A stretch of 22,537 bases of DNA from Patescibacteria group bacterium. GTDB lineage: Bacteria; Patescibacteriota; Patescibacteriia; Patescibacteriales; UBA12465. A program made the translations under genes and the position numbers. The notes beneath the pieces are model-generated. The model ran no database searches, was not told the origin of the DNA, and saw only the letters and a program-made list of their open reading frames with translations. How positions within the stretch are numbered: position 1 is the first letter of the stretch; each line of letters opens with the position of its first letter. Of this stretch, positions 1-8,982 are shown piece by piece. The DNA lies in the NCBI GenBank assembly GCA_021734825.1, contig JAIPIE010000004.1, positions 1 to 22,537 of the forward strand. Direction: 5' to 3'.

Positions 1-41
1 CGAACCGCACTTCTAGATTTCCTTTTTTTAGGATTAGCCAT
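1..41 (-). CDS. rpmF: Ribosomal protein L32, N-terminal fragment (cut by window edge)
   Basis: The minus strand reads MANPKKRKSRSAVR from an ATG at 41-39 and runs off the window edge. Bacterial L32 proteins start with M-[AG]-x-PK-(K/R)-R followed by basic and Ser residues, so this matches the N-terminus of a small large-subunit ribosomal protein. L32 sits in the 50S subunit near the peptidyl-transferase region. Only 13-14 residues are visible, so the call rests on this short signature and on a good promoter (109-136) just upstream. No Shine-Dalgarno is evident. Another small basic ribosomal protein is possible but less likely. Confidence 0.7.
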   Translation of the reverse strand, partial: MANPKKRKSRSAV

Positions 42-108
42 ATTGTTGAATTAAGTATGTAAATAGAGCTTTATAATAAATTGCTCTAATTTATTTATAT
101 CTATTTTT

Positions 109-136
109 AGTATAGCCAAAAATTAATATTAGTCAA
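109..136 (-). promoter_or_regulatory. Sigma-70-type promoter for rpmF
   Basis: On the minus strand TTGACT (136-131), a 16-nt spacer and TATACT (114-109) form a near-consensus promoter. It lies between the ftsH stop and the rpmF start and would give a leader of about 60 nt, so L32 need not depend on ftsH transcription. Confidence 0.6.
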
Positions 137-148
137 ACCTTGTCTAGT

Positions 149-1984
149 TTAAACCAGGTCCACCTTAGCCGTCTCAGGGGCCAGTAAAGCTTCAAACTCT
201 TCTTTTTCTAAAGTTTCTCTGACTAATAAAGCCTCGGCTATTATTTCCAGTTTTTTGCGATTTTCATCTAATATCCTCTTGGCCACTGCTCCTGCTTGAG
301 CTATAAATGAAGCAATTTCTGCATCTATCTGCTCTGCCACTTTTTCACTATAATCACGCTGCTCGTGAATCTCTCGGCCTAAAAATATTAACTCTTCTTT
401 TTGACCAAAAGTTCGCGGACCAAGAACATCGCTCATACCATAATCGGTAATCAAACTACGAGCCACTGAAGTCGCTCGACGTAAATCAGAAGTAGCTCCA
501 GTAGTAACTTCGCCGAATATTTCTTTTTCTACCAGATGACCAGCCAAAAGAACAGCAATTTCATCTAAGAAATCGGATTTTGCATGAAAATATTTATCTT
601 CAATCGGCACTTTCAAAGTATAGCCACCAGCAGAGCCACGAGCAATAATAGAAACTTTCTGAACAGGATCACTATTAGGCAGAAAATGTGCAACAAGTGC
701 GTGCCCCGCCTCATGATAAGCAGTAATCTTTTTCTCTTTATCACTGATAACTCGACTTTTGCGTTCTGGACCAATCATTACTTTTTCAATGGCGGAAAAT
801 AATTCAGCCATGCCAATACTTTTTTTGTCTTCACGGGCAGTTAAAATAGCAGCCTCATTCAATAAATTGGCCAAATCAGCTCCAGAAAATCCAGGAGTTC
901 TTTCTGCAATTCTTTTTAAGTCAACCTCTTTGTCTAAAGGTTTTTTCTTAACATGAACTTTTAATATTTCTTCCCGATCTTTTAGGTCTGGGCGATCTAT
1001 CACTACTTGGCGATCAAAGCGTCCCGGACGAAGCAGAGCTGGGTCAAGCACGTCGGGACGGTTGGTAGCCGCAATAACAATTACATTCTGACTAATTTCA
1101 AAACCATCCATCTCTACTAATATTTGATTCAAAGTCTGTTCGCGTTCGTCATGAGAACCTCCCATGCCTGATCCACGACGACGGCCGACGGCATCAATTT
1201 CATCAATAAACACAATACAAGGAGATTGTTTTTTAGCTTTTTGAAAAAGTGAACGAACTCGAGAAGCTCCCACACCAACAAACATTTCCACAAATTCAGA
1301 GCCAGACATATGAAAGAAAGGAACTTTCGCTTCACCAGCCACGGCTCGCGCTAATAAAGTCTTGCCTGTGCCAGGGCTACCCAATAACAGAACACCGCGA
1401 GGAATCCGCGCTCCCAAATCCTGAAACTTTTTGGGATATCGTAAAAATTCCACAACCTCACTCAATTCTTCTTTAGCTTCTTTAGCTCCGGCCACATCTT
1501 TAAAAGTCACCCGCTCCTTATTATCTAAATTAAAATCTTTAGCACTCGATTGCCCAAAACTCATGGCGCGTGAATTCATTCCTTGAGCACCACGCATCAT
1601 AAACATTAAAAATAGAGCGACTAAGAGTAAGGGTAAAGCAAATGGTAAAATTATCCCTAACCAATAAGACCAGCCAGAAGGCTCTTGAACGGTTACAGCG
1701 ACTGTTTGTAGCTTAGCTGGGTCTACGGCAAAGTTACTTAATAAAGTCGACAAACTCTCTCCGCTTTCTTTTTGAACGAGCTGTTTAGAACCGTCAATTA
1801 GTTCTATTTTTATCTCATTACCGCTCACCACCAATGACTTAACTTGATTATCATTTAGTTCTTGAACCATTTTTTCAATACCAACATCAGCTACCTCATT
1901 ATTTTGAGAAAAAGTGCTAAAAAGTGCAGCAATAGCTATAAATATTAAAAAGAAAAGTAAGAAATTTCGTATTAATTTTTTCAT
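149..1984 (-). CDS. ftsH: ATP-dependent zinc metalloprotease FtsH
   Basis: Membrane-bound AAA+ protease that extracts and degrades membrane proteins and unstable soluble proteins, including some tmRNA-tagged ones in other bacteria. It is 611 residues, usual for the family. There is an N-terminal membrane helix (about 5-24), a short extracytoplasmic domain (25-105) and a second helix (about 108-130). The AAA module has Walker A GSPGTGKT (202-209), pore residues MFVGVG (234-239), Walker B VFIDEID (258-264) and the second region of homology [18 protein letters not shown] (308-325). The zinc site HEAGH is at 424-428, and the later [12 protein letters not shown] segment supplies the third ligand Asp. 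The ATG start at 1984 opens directly into the membrane helix. It has its own promoter (2031-2059) after the rpsA terminator. All catalytic residues are present. Confidence 0.98.
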   Translation of the reverse strand: MKKLIRNFLLFFLIFIAIAALFSTFSQNNEVADVGIEKMVQELNDNQVKSLVVSGNEIKIELIDGSKQLVQKESGESLSTLLSNFAVDPAKLQTVAVTVQEPSGWSYWLGIILPFALPLLLVALFLMFMMRGAQGMNSRAMSFGQSSAKDFNLDNKERVTFKDVAGAKEAKEELSEVVEFLRYPKKFQDLGARIPRGVLLLGSPGTGKTLLARAVAGEAKVPFFHMSGSEFVEMFVGVGASRVRSLFQKAKKQSPCIVFIDEIDAVGRRRGSGMGGSHDEREQTLNQILVEMDGFEISQNVIVIAATNRPDVLDPALLRPGRFDRQVVIDRPDLKDREEILKVHVKKKPLDKEVDLKRIAERTPGFSGADLANLLNEAAILTAREDKKSIGMAELFSAIEKVMIGPERKSRVISDKEKKITAYHEAGHALVAHFLPNSDPVQKVSIIARGSAGGYTLKVPIEDKYFHAKSDFLDEIAVLLAGHLVEKEIFGEVTTGATSDLRRATSVARSLITDYGMSDVLGPRTFGQKEELIFLGREIHEQRDYSEKVAEQIDAEIASFIAQAGAVAKRILDENRKKLEIIAEALLVRETLEKEEFEALLAPETAKVDLV

Positions 1985-2030
1985 ATTTTTTCTAAAATAG
2001 GCAAATTTTTATCTTATTATCGTAATCCTT

Positions 2031-2059
2031 ATTATATAAGATTAGATTGGTTTTGGCAA
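2031..2059 (-). promoter_or_regulatory. Sigma-70-type promoter for ftsH
   Basis: On the minus strand TTGCCA (2059-2054), a 17-nt spacer and a perfect TATAAT (2036-2031) lie between the rpsA terminator and ftsH, predicting a leader of roughly 40 nt. Confidence 0.65.
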
Positions 2060-2082
2060 TTCACCCAAAAGCTTTCTAAAAC

Positions 2083-2118
2083 TAAAATGCTCCCCAGAAA
2101 GAAAGGGGGAGCATTTTA
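2083..2118 (-). terminator. Intrinsic terminator of rpsA
   Basis: A perfect 13-bp inverted repeat (2083-2095 with 2106-2118) with a CCCC/GGGG core and A/T flanks forms a hairpin with a 10-nt loop, followed on the minus strand by a GTTTTAG stretch. It lies 27 nt past the rpsA stop and would end the rpsA transcript before the ftsH promoter. Confidence 0.8.
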
Positions 2119-2144
2119 AAATCTATTTCTAAATATTGAAAGAA

Positions 2145-3431
2145 TTACACTTCTTTACTTACTTCTTTGTTTTCTTCCTTTTTTTCATCGCTCTTATCCT
2201 TTTTATCTGTTTTCTCTTGCTTAGCTTCAAGACCTTCTTTATCTGTCTTAAGGTCTAGATCCTCTTTAGACACATCGCTGATTTCTTCTTTTTTAGTCTT
2301 AGTTGCTTTCTTTTTGTCTCCTTCTTTTTCATTTTTAACTTCACCAGCTAATTTTAAACCTAAACGATGCTCTGCTGGAGAAATGCTAACAATCTCAAAA
2401 TCGCGAACTTCTCCTGCCTTAAATAATTCACTTAATTTCTCCTTACCAGCCAAATTTAATTGACTAATGTGGGCCAGCCCATGAATTTCTTCATCTAGCT
2501 TCACAAAAAGACCGAAAGGATTTAATTTTACAATTGAACCAGAAATAACCTGTCCAACACTATATTTAGCGCTTGCTTCCTGCCAAGGATCTTTCTGTAA
2601 TTTTTTTGAACTTAAGAAAATCTTACTACCATCAATGCTTACAATTTCTGCCTTAATATGATCACCAACCTTAAATAATTCGTTAGGAGAATCGATGCGT
2701 TGCCAGGCGATTTCGGAAATATGAATTAAACCTTCCATGCCATCATCAAAGTTCAAAAATACACCAAAATTAGTAATAGCTGTAATTCTGCCATCAACCA
2801 CCATGCCGACATTATAACGATCAAGCGCTGGCTTCTGTTTTTTATTCCAAACATCCTTTTCGCTAAAAATAATTTTATTTTCATCTTCATTTAAAGTAAT
2901 AACGGATACTTCAAAATCACGCCCAACAAAAGATTTTAATTTTTCTAAAATTTTACTCTTATCCCCGCCACTAATACGAGGATAATTTTCTGGAGCTAAT
3001 TGAGAAACAGGTAAAAATCCGTTAATCTGACAATAGCGAGCTAATAAGCCGCCTTTGTTGGCATCAATAATTCTAATTTTAATAATTTCCTTGTCTTTAA
3101 AGGCTTCGCGTAGAGCCTCCCAAGCCTTCTCTTGCCCAACCTGACGAAAGGATAATTCAATACGGCCCTCTTCATTTTCTGTTTCTAAAACAGCTGCCTC
3201 CGCCTGATCACCAGGCTTTAAGTGAGAAAATTCATCAACTTCTGCATATAACTCCGGACCCCTTACTACTCCCATTAAAACGCCGTCGATATCTAAAACA
3301 ACCTCAGACTTTGAAGCAGTAACAACGGTTCCCTTGACGATATCCCCAACCTGAGGAATATTAACACCATCTTTTTCTAATAAGGCTGCGAAAGCACTTA
3401 CTGGTGTTGATTCTGTTGATTCTTCTGACAT
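2145..3431 (-). CDS. rpsA: 30S ribosomal protein S1
   Basis: RNA-binding ribosomal protein that helps the 30S subunit load mRNA, which is important where Shine-Dalgarno sequences are weak, as in this window. At 428 residues it carries four S1 repeats at about 22-92, 105-175, 207-277 and 292-362. The last two are the most canonical, each with GxVxxxxxFGxFVxL-type strands and GLxHISxL/I ends. The remaining 65 residues are a Lys/Glu/Asp-rich, probably disordered tail. Proteobacterial S1 has six repeats; four is typical of Firmicutes and CPR-like bacteria. The ATG start is clear but has no strong Shine-Dalgarno. The leader (3432-3530) contains two stable small hairpins that may serve autoregulation. 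A strong terminator follows. Confidence 0.93.
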   Translation of the reverse strand: MSEESTESTPVSAFAALLEKDGVNIPQVGDIVKGTVVTASKSEVVLDIDGVLMGVVRGPELYAEVDEFSHLKPGDQAEAAVLETENEEGRIELSFRQVGQEKAWEALREAFKDKEIIKIRIIDANKGGLLARYCQINGFLPVSQLAPENYPRISGGDKSKILEKLKSFVGRDFEVSVITLNEDENKIIFSEKDVWNKKQKPALDRYNVGMVVDGRITAITNFGVFLNFDDGMEGLIHISEIAWQRIDSPNELFKVGDHIKAEIVSIDGSKIFLSSKKLQKDPWQEASAKYSVGQVISGSIVKLNPFGLFVKLDEEIHGLAHISQLNLAGKEKLSELFKAGEVRDFEIVSISPAEHRLGLKLAGEVKNEKEGDKKKATKTKKEEISDVSKEDLDLKTDKEGLEAKQEKTDKKDKSDEKKEENKEVSKEV

Positions 3432-3492
3432 AAATTTAGCTTACTTTAAATAAATAATACTTATTTAAGGTAATAAAAAATATTCCTTAACC

Positions 3493-3518
3493 CTTCCTTG
3501 CGGAAGAGCCTTCAGGCC
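3493..3518 (-). promoter_or_regulatory. Possible structured rpsA leader (two tetraloop hairpins)
   Basis: On the minus strand, GGCC-TGAA-GGCT is followed at once by CTTCC-GCAA-GGAAG, the second closed by a GNRA tetraloop. This GC-rich patch sits about 60-90 nt upstream of the rpsA start in an otherwise very AT-rich leader. S1 is known to repress its own translation through leader structure in E. coli, so an autoregulatory site is plausible but not shown here. The stems are short (4-5 bp). Confidence 0.4.
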
Positions 3519-3614
3519 ACCTCAAGCAAAATATTTAGATAATTGCTATAAAATCCCAAAGACTAATAAAAGGTGAATATTTTATTGTTAAACTAATCGT
3601 ATGACAAAATATAC

Positions 3615-3646
3615 AAAAAGTCAAGGCTTAAGAACCCTGACTTTTT
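3615..3646 (-). terminator. Intrinsic terminator of rnj
   Basis: An inverted repeat of 12 nt per arm (3615-3626 with 3635-3646, one mismatch) is built around AAAAAGTCA/TGACTTTTT. On the minus strand it ends in a T run, 21 nt past the RNase J stop. Its symmetric A/T arms could also work in the other direction. Confidence 0.75.
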
Positions 3647-3667
3647 GAATAAATTTTTACTTTTAAC

Positions 3668-5485
3668 TTAAACTTTAATTACTACTGGTAGCACCATAGG
3701 GCGTCGTTTTGTTTGAGTGAACAAGAATTGGCCTACATCATTTCTAATTTTATTTTTAATAAAATCATCATCAGCTGGAGTCATCGGATTCTTATCTTTA
3801 ACAATATTCTTCACACGCATACGAGTCTTCTCAATTAAATCACGGCTTTCTTTCATATAAATAAAACCGCGAGAAATAATATCGGGATTGCCGATTATAT
3901 TACCGGTCTTAGCGTCAATAGTGGCAATAATTACAATCATGCCATCTCCGGCCATCATTAAGCGATCACGTAAAACAACTTCCGAAACATCACCCACACC
4001 AAGCCCATCAACCATCACGTAATCAGTAGGGACCTTCTCTTTGGTAAGGGCACCAATGCTTTTGCCAATATTATTTTTTTGGAATAAAACTGCTTGACCG
4101 TTATCAGCCACAAAGATGCGATCTTTACTAATGCCAACTTGCTCTGCTAATTCAGCATGAGCTCTTAACATATAATGGTTAGCCTCAATCGGCATAAAAT
4201 ACTCTGGCTTAATAAGACGCATCATTAATTTTAAATCTTCAGCCTTAGCGTGTCCACCAGCATGAATATCTAACATTCGGTAATGAATAATATGAGCACC
4301 CTGACGAACAACCATATCCATTAAATTTTGGATTGACCTTTCATTACCAGGGATAACCGAGGAGGAAAAAAGCACAGTATCACCTTGCTTAATGTGGACA
4401 CTACGATGTTCTCCGTTAACCACTCTACTTAAAAAAGCATTAGACTCTCCCTGCGCACCAGTCCCAATAATCATAACCTTATTATCGGGAAGACGGCTTA
4501 ATTCATTGTCATCAATTAATATTTTTGGATCAAACTTCAAGTAGCCAATCTCATGAGCAATCTCTACATTAGAATTCATACTACGCCCTTGCAAGCTCAC
4601 GCGCCGACCAAAATGCTTAGCTAATTCTAAAATTTTCTGAACACGACTAATCTGCGAAGCAAAGGTGCCGATAATAATACGCCCTTCAATCTTTTCAAAA
4701 ATTCTACCCATCTCATCACCGATAGCCGATTCCGAAACCTGATAACCAGGATGAGTAGCGTCGGTAGAGTCAGACATTAAAAGCATAATGCCGTCATTAC
4801 CGATTTGTGCTAAGCGCTGTAAATCGGCTGGCTTATCATTAACAGGAGTAAAATCAATCTTAAAATCACCAGTGTGCATAATTTTTCCCAAAGGCGTACT
4901 AGCGATAACGGCGAAACAATCAGGAATAGAATGATTAACTCGAGTAAATTCAAGATTAAATGAAGCTCCTAATTTTAATTTAAATTCTTCATTAATTTCC
5001 TTAATTTTTAAAACCGGTGCATTCTTATACTCCTGATGACGTTTCTTTACCAGCCCAGCCGTTAATGCCCCCATAAACATAGGAGGATTACCAATCTCTC
5101 CCATAATATGAGGAATGCCACCGATATGATCATAATGCCCATGAGTAATAACAACCCCCTTTATCCAATCTATTTTATCTCGTAAATAAGAAATATTGGG
5201 AATGATATAATCAATTCCGGGCATATCTTCTTCTGGAAACTGTAAGCCCATATCAATAATGATAATTTCTTTATTACATTCAATTAAAGTCATGTTGCGA
5301 CCAACCTCTTCAAGTCCGCCCAGAACAATGACTTTAACGTAGTCGCCATTACTATTTTGTTTTTGTAATACTGTTGTTGGCTTAACAAAATTTGAACGCA
5401 TTGGCGCTTTAGAGTGTTTATTAATTCTTATTTGTGAACCTTTTTCTTTGCTGGCATTCATGCCAGACTTGTAACGAGTAATCAT
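3668..5485 (-). CDS. rnj: Ribonuclease J
   Basis: Metallo-beta-lactamase/beta-CASP nuclease that matures and degrades RNA by endonucleolytic and 5'-to-3' exonucleolytic cleavage in bacteria with this type of turnover machinery. It is 605 residues. After a basic, probably disordered N-terminal stretch of about 48 residues, the core begins with VIVLGGLEEVGRNM and carries the zinc motif THGHYDHIGG (His115, His117, Asp119, His120). The beta-CASP region has SDSTDATHPG and GTGAQGE. The C-terminus VDGLGVGDVSEVVLRDR is typical of RNase J. The ATG start at 5485 is the one available; a second Met nine codons in would only trim the non-conserved tail. It stands alone between a -10-like box upstream and its own terminator. 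Confidence 0.96.
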   Translation of the reverse strand: MITRYKSGMNASKEKGSQIRINKHSKAPMRSNFVKPTTVLQKQNSNGDYVKVIVLGGLEEVGRNMTLIECNKEIIIIDMGLQFPEEDMPGIDYIIPNISYLRDKIDWIKGVVITHGHYDHIGGIPHIMGEIGNPPMFMGALTAGLVKKRHQEYKNAPVLKIKEINEEFKLKLGASFNLEFTRVNHSIPDCFAVIASTPLGKIMHTGDFKIDFTPVNDKPADLQRLAQIGNDGIMLLMSDSTDATHPGYQVSESAIGDEMGRIFEKIEGRIIIGTFASQISRVQKILELAKHFGRRVSLQGRSMNSNVEIAHEIGYLKFDPKILIDDNELSRLPDNKVMIIGTGAQGESNAFLSRVVNGEHRSVHIKQGDTVLFSSSVIPGNERSIQNLMDMVVRQGAHIIHYRMLDIHAGGHAKAEDLKLMMRLIKPEYFMPIEANHYMLRAHAELAEQVGISKDRIFVADNGQAVLFQKNNIGKSIGALTKEKVPTDYVMVDGLGVGDVSEVVLRDRLMMAGDGMIVIIATIDAKTGNIIGNPDIISRGFIYMKESRDLIEKTRMRVKNIVKDKNPMTPADDDFIKNKIRNDVGQFLFTQTKRRPMVLPVVIKV

Positions 5486-5552
5486 GTGTTTTTACACACA
5501 AAGAGAGGACCGATGCCAAAAATACATGCGGTAATTTCAATTTATGCTTATT

Positions 5553-5558
5553 ATTATA
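5553..5558 (-). promoter_or_regulatory. Putative -10 box for rnj
   Basis: A perfect TATAAT lies on the minus strand 68 nt upstream of the RNase J start, in the gap after the peptide-binding protein gene. The -35 side is weak (GTCTAC at 17 nt), so this is a tentative promoter. The intended leader contains a small TGTGT/ACACA hairpin just before the start codon. Confidence 0.4.
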
Positions 5559-5582
5559 GTGAGAATTTATTAAATGTAGACT

Positions 5583-7541
5583 TTACCAGTCTAAATGCTT
5601 GCTTGTTTTTAAATACCAATTATTAATACCGGCCAAACGATCGCTCGGACTGTTAATAGCGCTGCCATTAAAACCGCGAACACGTTTTGTTTGCACGTAT
5701 GTATAATTGGGAGAATACAGGAAAATTGCGGGCGCATCTGTGCTAATAATTTCCTGAAATTTTTTATATTTTTCTAAACGTAGATCAAAATTATCAGCAG
5801 CTTGTCTAGCCTCTGATAACAGCTTATCTACTTCACTGTTATTATAACTGGAAAGATTTAATCCCTGTCCAGCTATTTTCGATGAATGCCAAAAAGCAAT
5901 TACATCTGGATCAAAGCCTACAACTTGACCATATAGAAAAGCTTCAAAATTATGGTTTATAATTAACTCAGTATTTAAAGATGAACTGTCGACCTTAACA
6001 ATATTAACATGGACTCCAATTGCCTCCCAATTATTTTTAATACTCTCGGCAACATCAAAGCGACCATTATCTGGAACCGATAATTTAATTACTAGCGGTT
6101 GATAAACTTTATCAGCTTGAAAAACGCGCCACAGTCCTTTGGCATCCACACTGGTTGAACTAGCATATTTTACAATAGCTGTTTCTTCTGGACTAAATTC
6201 ATCTTTAGCTAAAGTCTGATCACTAATATCTACCAATTTGTAATCTGCGTCTGTTAATATTTGCTCCGCCTTAGTTCTGTCAAAATTATATTGCAGCTCG
6301 CTAGGAGTATAAGCAAAGTCTGTTGCCAAAATAGGTCCATAGGCTCGATCAACTTCCTCGTTTAACACATCCTTAATTAAAAAATCATAATTAACTGCAT
6401 ATGCCAAAGCCTGCCTAAGCTTCACATCAGCTAAGGCCTTATCGTTATTGGCGTTAAAAAATATAGCATTGATCTGAGGCAGTCGTAAATTATGAATAGC
6501 CAAAGAATGCTTAGCCAACAAATCATTTTTTAAATCGTCAGGAACATAACTTGCCCCTTCAATATCATTAGCATTCAAAGCTCGCAATAATTCATTATAG
6601 TTTGGGAAAAATTTAAAAATAACTTCCTGAATATAAGGCTGAGAAGCATAATAATCTGGATTAGCTATTAAACGATATTCTTTTAATTCTCCTCCTTTAT
6701 TTTTAATCAGGGAGGCAAACATATAAGGACCACTGCCAATTGGTTTTAAGTTTAATTCTGATAAAGAAGCTGCCTCCGGGATAATTAACTCCCATGCATT
6801 CTGAGGCATAATGCCAAAAGTTAATAAACTAAAAAAGTCGGCATAGGCCTCGCTCAAACTAAACTTAATTGTTAAATCGTCAACTTTACTAATTGTTACA
6901 CCTTCAAGTGTAAATCGTTGAGGTGAACGAAACTCTGGCGCCTTAATTAGATTAAAGGTAAAGACAACATCATCAGCCCTTAAAAGACCACCATTGTGCC
7001 ACTTAACTCCATCTTTTAAAGTTATTATATAATCCTTATTTTCATTTTCTATTCGCCAAGAGGCGGCTAAATCAGGTAATAAACGTCCGTCCTGATCATA
7101 ATTAAATAAACTGGAATAAATAAGACGAGCCAAATCGGCATCAACGTCACGACTGTTTGAATAGAGAGGATTAATTGTTTGTGGATAGCCCACCACGCCC
7201 TCAATATAAGTTCCTCCGACTTTAGGCACTTGAATTAAATGTTTTTGATAAAATCCGTAACCAAGATAAAAAACACTAACGAGTAAAGCAAGGATAGCAA
7301 TTTTTAAAAATACTTTTTCCTTTGGATTCAAAAAGCGAGCTATATGCTTTAATTGATTCTTCCGTGGTATTTTACTATGAGCCAAAGAATAAACTAAATT
7401 TTTATCAGTATTTAATTTAGAAAAAGAGGAATTATTATTATTTTTAATTAAACCTAACTTATTAAGCCAAAGCAAAAACGGAGAAAGTAGCTTTTTTTTC
7501 TCTTTAAAAAATAATTTTATTTTTTGAAGCGATAAATCCAC
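5583..7541 (-). CDS. Membrane-anchored ABC transporter solute-binding protein (SBP_bac_5, peptide type)
   Basis: Family 5 (OppA/DppA-like) extracellular solute-binding protein, usually for oligopeptides, 652 residues. The N-terminus is unusual: about 75 residues of basic, cytoplasmic-looking sequence (KLFFKEKKKLL, then an Asn/Ser run) precede a single membrane helix (about 78-97, FLKIAILALLVSVFYLGYGF). There is no lipobox Cys, so anchoring is by the helix and not by a lipid. The binding domain starts at GGTYIEGVVGYPQTINPL and shows the family pattern ARLIYSSLFNYDQDGRLLPDLAASW, then DGVKWHNGG and the PIGSGPY segment. No permease or ATPase gene is adjacent, so its transporter must be elsewhere or the protein acts alone. 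It is last in the infC-rplT-secG operon (29-nt gap to secG). Confidence 0.88.
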   Translation of the reverse strand: MDLSLQKIKLFFKEKKKLLSPFLLWLNKLGLIKNNNNSSFSKLNTDKNLVYSLAHSKIPRKNQLKHIARFLNPKEKVFLKIAILALLVSVFYLGYGFYQKHLIQVPKVGGTYIEGVVGYPQTINPLYSNSRDVDADLARLIYSSLFNYDQDGRLLPDLAASWRIENENKDYIITLKDGVKWHNGGLLRADDVVFTFNLIKAPEFRSPQRFTLEGVTISKVDDLTIKFSLSEAYADFFSLLTFGIMPQNAWELIIPEAASLSELNLKPIGSGPYMFASLIKNKGGELKEYRLIANPDYYASQPYIQEVIFKFFPNYNELLRALNANDIEGASYVPDDLKNDLLAKHSLAIHNLRLPQINAIFFNANNDKALADVKLRQALAYAVNYDFLIKDVLNEEVDRAYGPILATDFAYTPSELQYNFDRTKAEQILTDADYKLVDISDQTLAKDEFSPEETAIVKYASSTSVDAKGLWRVFQADKVYQPLVIKLSVPDNGRFDVAESIKNNWEAIGVHVNIVKVDSSSLNTELIINHNFEAFLYGQVVGFDPDVIAFWHSSKIAGQGLNLSSYNNSEVDKLLSEARQAADNFDLRLEKYKKFQEIISTDAPAIFLYSPNYTYVQTKRVRGFNGSAINSPSDRLAGINNWYLKTSKHLDW

Positions 7542-7570
7542 AAGTTAAAAACGAAACGAGAGGAATCAGC

Positions 7571-7783
7571 TTACATCAGCAAGCCAGCCAATGATAAACC
7601 AAAAAAGAGCACCGCCAAAATAATAGTGGCAGTGAATAATTTCTTTTCCAGACCGCGCTTCGTCAAATAAACGCCACCGGTACCACCAAAAGCACTACCA
7701 AGTCCAGCGCCACGATTCTGAAGCAAGATCACTATAATAAGAAGAATAGAGATTACTATTTGAATAATTTGTAACCAAGACAT
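7571..7783 (-). CDS. secG: Preprotein translocase subunit SecG
   Basis: Small subunit of the SecYEG protein-export channel. It is 70 residues with two membrane helices (about 4-22 and 48-69) joined by the conserved polar loop LLQNRGAGLGSAFGGTGGVY, the hallmark of SecG. The ATG start lies 3 nt after the rplT stop, so it is translationally close to the ribosomal-protein genes and surely co-transcribed. Confidence 0.95.
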   Translation of the reverse strand: MSWLQIIQIVISILLIIVILLQNRGAGLGSAFGGTGGVYLTKRGLEKKLFTATIILAVLFFGLSLAGLLM

Positions 7784-7786
7784 ATA

Positions 7787-8134
7787 TTATTTCTTAAGTC
7801 CTCCAACTATTTCCGCTAATACTTTTTTATTATTAACGGCTAAATCGGCTAAAATTTTTCTGTCAATGGCGATGTTGGACTTCTTTAAAGCCCCCATGAA
7901 TCGAGAATAAGACCAGTCGTACTCACGCACAAAAGCATTAATCTTGATTTGCCACAAAGCACGCATATCACGTTTTTTCTTACGACGATCACGATAAGCA
8001 TGAGCACCAGCTTTAGTCTGAGCAGTGGTAGCAAGTTTAATTAAATTTTTTCGCCCCCATTTATAACCCTTAACCTGCTGTAACAGTTTTCGGCGTTTTT
8101 TTACATGGGTAGTTCCTCTTTTTACTCTTGGCAT
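7787..8134 (-). CDS. rplT: 50S ribosomal protein L20
   Basis: Early-assembly 23S rRNA-binding protein of the large subunit. It is 115 residues, the normal length. It starts MPRVKRGTTHVKKRRKLL, and the KGYKWGRKNLIKLA and YRDRRKKKRDMRALWQIKINAF segments are diagnostic. The basic N-terminal extension binds rRNA. In the usual operon order it follows rpmI (24-nt gap) and precedes secG. L20 represses this operon in E. coli and B. subtilis; no matching mRNA site was recognised here beyond the hairpin before rpmI. Confidence 0.98.
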   Translation of the reverse strand: MPRVKRGTTHVKKRRKLLQQVKGYKWGRKNLIKLATTAQTKAGAHAYRDRRKKKRDMRALWQIKINAFVREYDWSYSRFMGALKKSNIAIDRKILADLAVNNKKVLAEIVGGLKK

Positions 8135-8158
8135 ATACGAATAGCTTAAAGCCGCATC

Positions 8159-8356
8159 TTATCGATACGGAGTTAAAGTTTTAATAGTTTTCACTAAAGT
8201 AGCATCGGCATTGATATCCAAACGTTTAGCTCTTTTAGTGTTGCCGGATTCCCGGGAATTAAAATGGTCTTGTCCAGCTTTTCTTTTCTTTAACTTAGAA
8301 GTAGCTGTAAGTCGGAAACGTTTGGCCGTCGCCTTATGAGTCTTTATTTTCGGCAT
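8159..8356 (-). CDS. rpmI: 50S ribosomal protein L35
   Basis: Small basic large-subunit protein of 65 residues. The N-terminal MPKIKTHKATAKRFRLTATSKLKKRKAG and the following H-x-N pattern (DHFNSRESGNTKR) match L35. It lies between infC and rplT in the conserved order. A hairpin with a seven-T tract lies directly upstream of its start (8366-8388). Confidence 0.97.
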   Translation of the reverse strand: MPKIKTHKATAKRFRLTATSKLKKRKAGQDHFNSRESGNTKRAKRLDINADATLVKTIKTLTPYR

Positions 8357-8365
8357 AAATTTGAT

Positions 8366-8388
8366 AAAAAAACAGGCTAAAGCACCTG
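8366..8388 (-). promoter_or_regulatory. Possible attenuator hairpin between infC and rpmI
   Basis: On the minus strand CAGG-(8 nt)-CCTG (8388-8373) is followed by seven Ts (8372-8366), which has the shape of a weak intrinsic terminator inside the operon, just 10 nt before the L35 start codon. The stem is only 4-5 bp, so it would be leaky. Its place fits adjustment of L35/L20 output relative to IF3, but this is inference. Confidence 0.4.
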
Positions 8389-8402
8389 ATGATAAAAAGA
8401 CT

Positions 8403-8957
8403 TTATTTCTTATTTATCAACAATATAGTAAATCTTCCGCCTTGATTTGTCAAGCCTTGTTCAACTTCAATATTTAAATCAGGATTTTGACGAAGTTTAG
8501 TCATAAATCTTTCAATAATTTCTCTAGCCTTTTGTGGGTATTGACGTTCACGTCCACGTAAAATAAGTTCAATCTTTAATTTGTTCTCTTTAGCTAAAAA
8601 TTTTTCTGCTTGAACATAACGGAAATTAAAATCATGCTCACTGATACGAAAAGATAAGCGAATTACTTTGGTGTCTACTTTTTTCTGCATCACCTTCTGA
8701 CGGTGCAACTTTTTTTCATGCTCATATTTTAATTGACCTAAATCAACAATTTTTGCTACTGGTGGCTTAGCTTTTGGATTTACTTCCACTAAATCAAGGT
8801 CTAAATCTTTAGCCATTCTTACTGCCTCATCAGTATCAACAATACCCACATTTTCACCATTTTCATCAATTAAAAAAACCTGCTCCGACTTGATTTGTCG
8901 GTTTGACTTGAAAAATTTCTTTTCCTTCTGTTCAACTCGATGAAATTTTATACGCAT
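8403..8957 (-). CDS. infC: Translation initiation factor IF-3
   Basis: Binds the 30S subunit, prevents early 50S joining and checks the start codon and initiator tRNA. It is 184 residues. The N-terminal domain holds the signature RQIKSEQVFLIDENGENVGIV and leads into DLDLVEVNPKAKPPVAKIVD. A basic linker helix follows (KYEHEKKLHRQKVMQKK). The C-terminal domain has the KVIRLSFRISEHDF and LILRGRERQYP segments. Bacterial infC often uses a rare start such as AUU; here the start is a plain ATG at 8957, so that form of autoregulation is not evident. It is followed by rpmI and rplT. Confidence 0.97.
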   Translation of the reverse strand: MRIKFHRVEQKEKKFFKSNRQIKSEQVFLIDENGENVGIVDTDEAVRMAKDLDLDLVEVNPKAKPPVAKIVDLGQLKYEHEKKLHRQKVMQKKVDTKVIRLSFRISEHDFNFRYVQAEKFLAKENKLKIELILRGRERQYPQKAREIIERFMTKLRQNPDLNIEVEQGLTNQGGRFTILLINKK

Positions 8958-8982
8958 GCTGTCTTTGTTTTAGTTATTTAAA

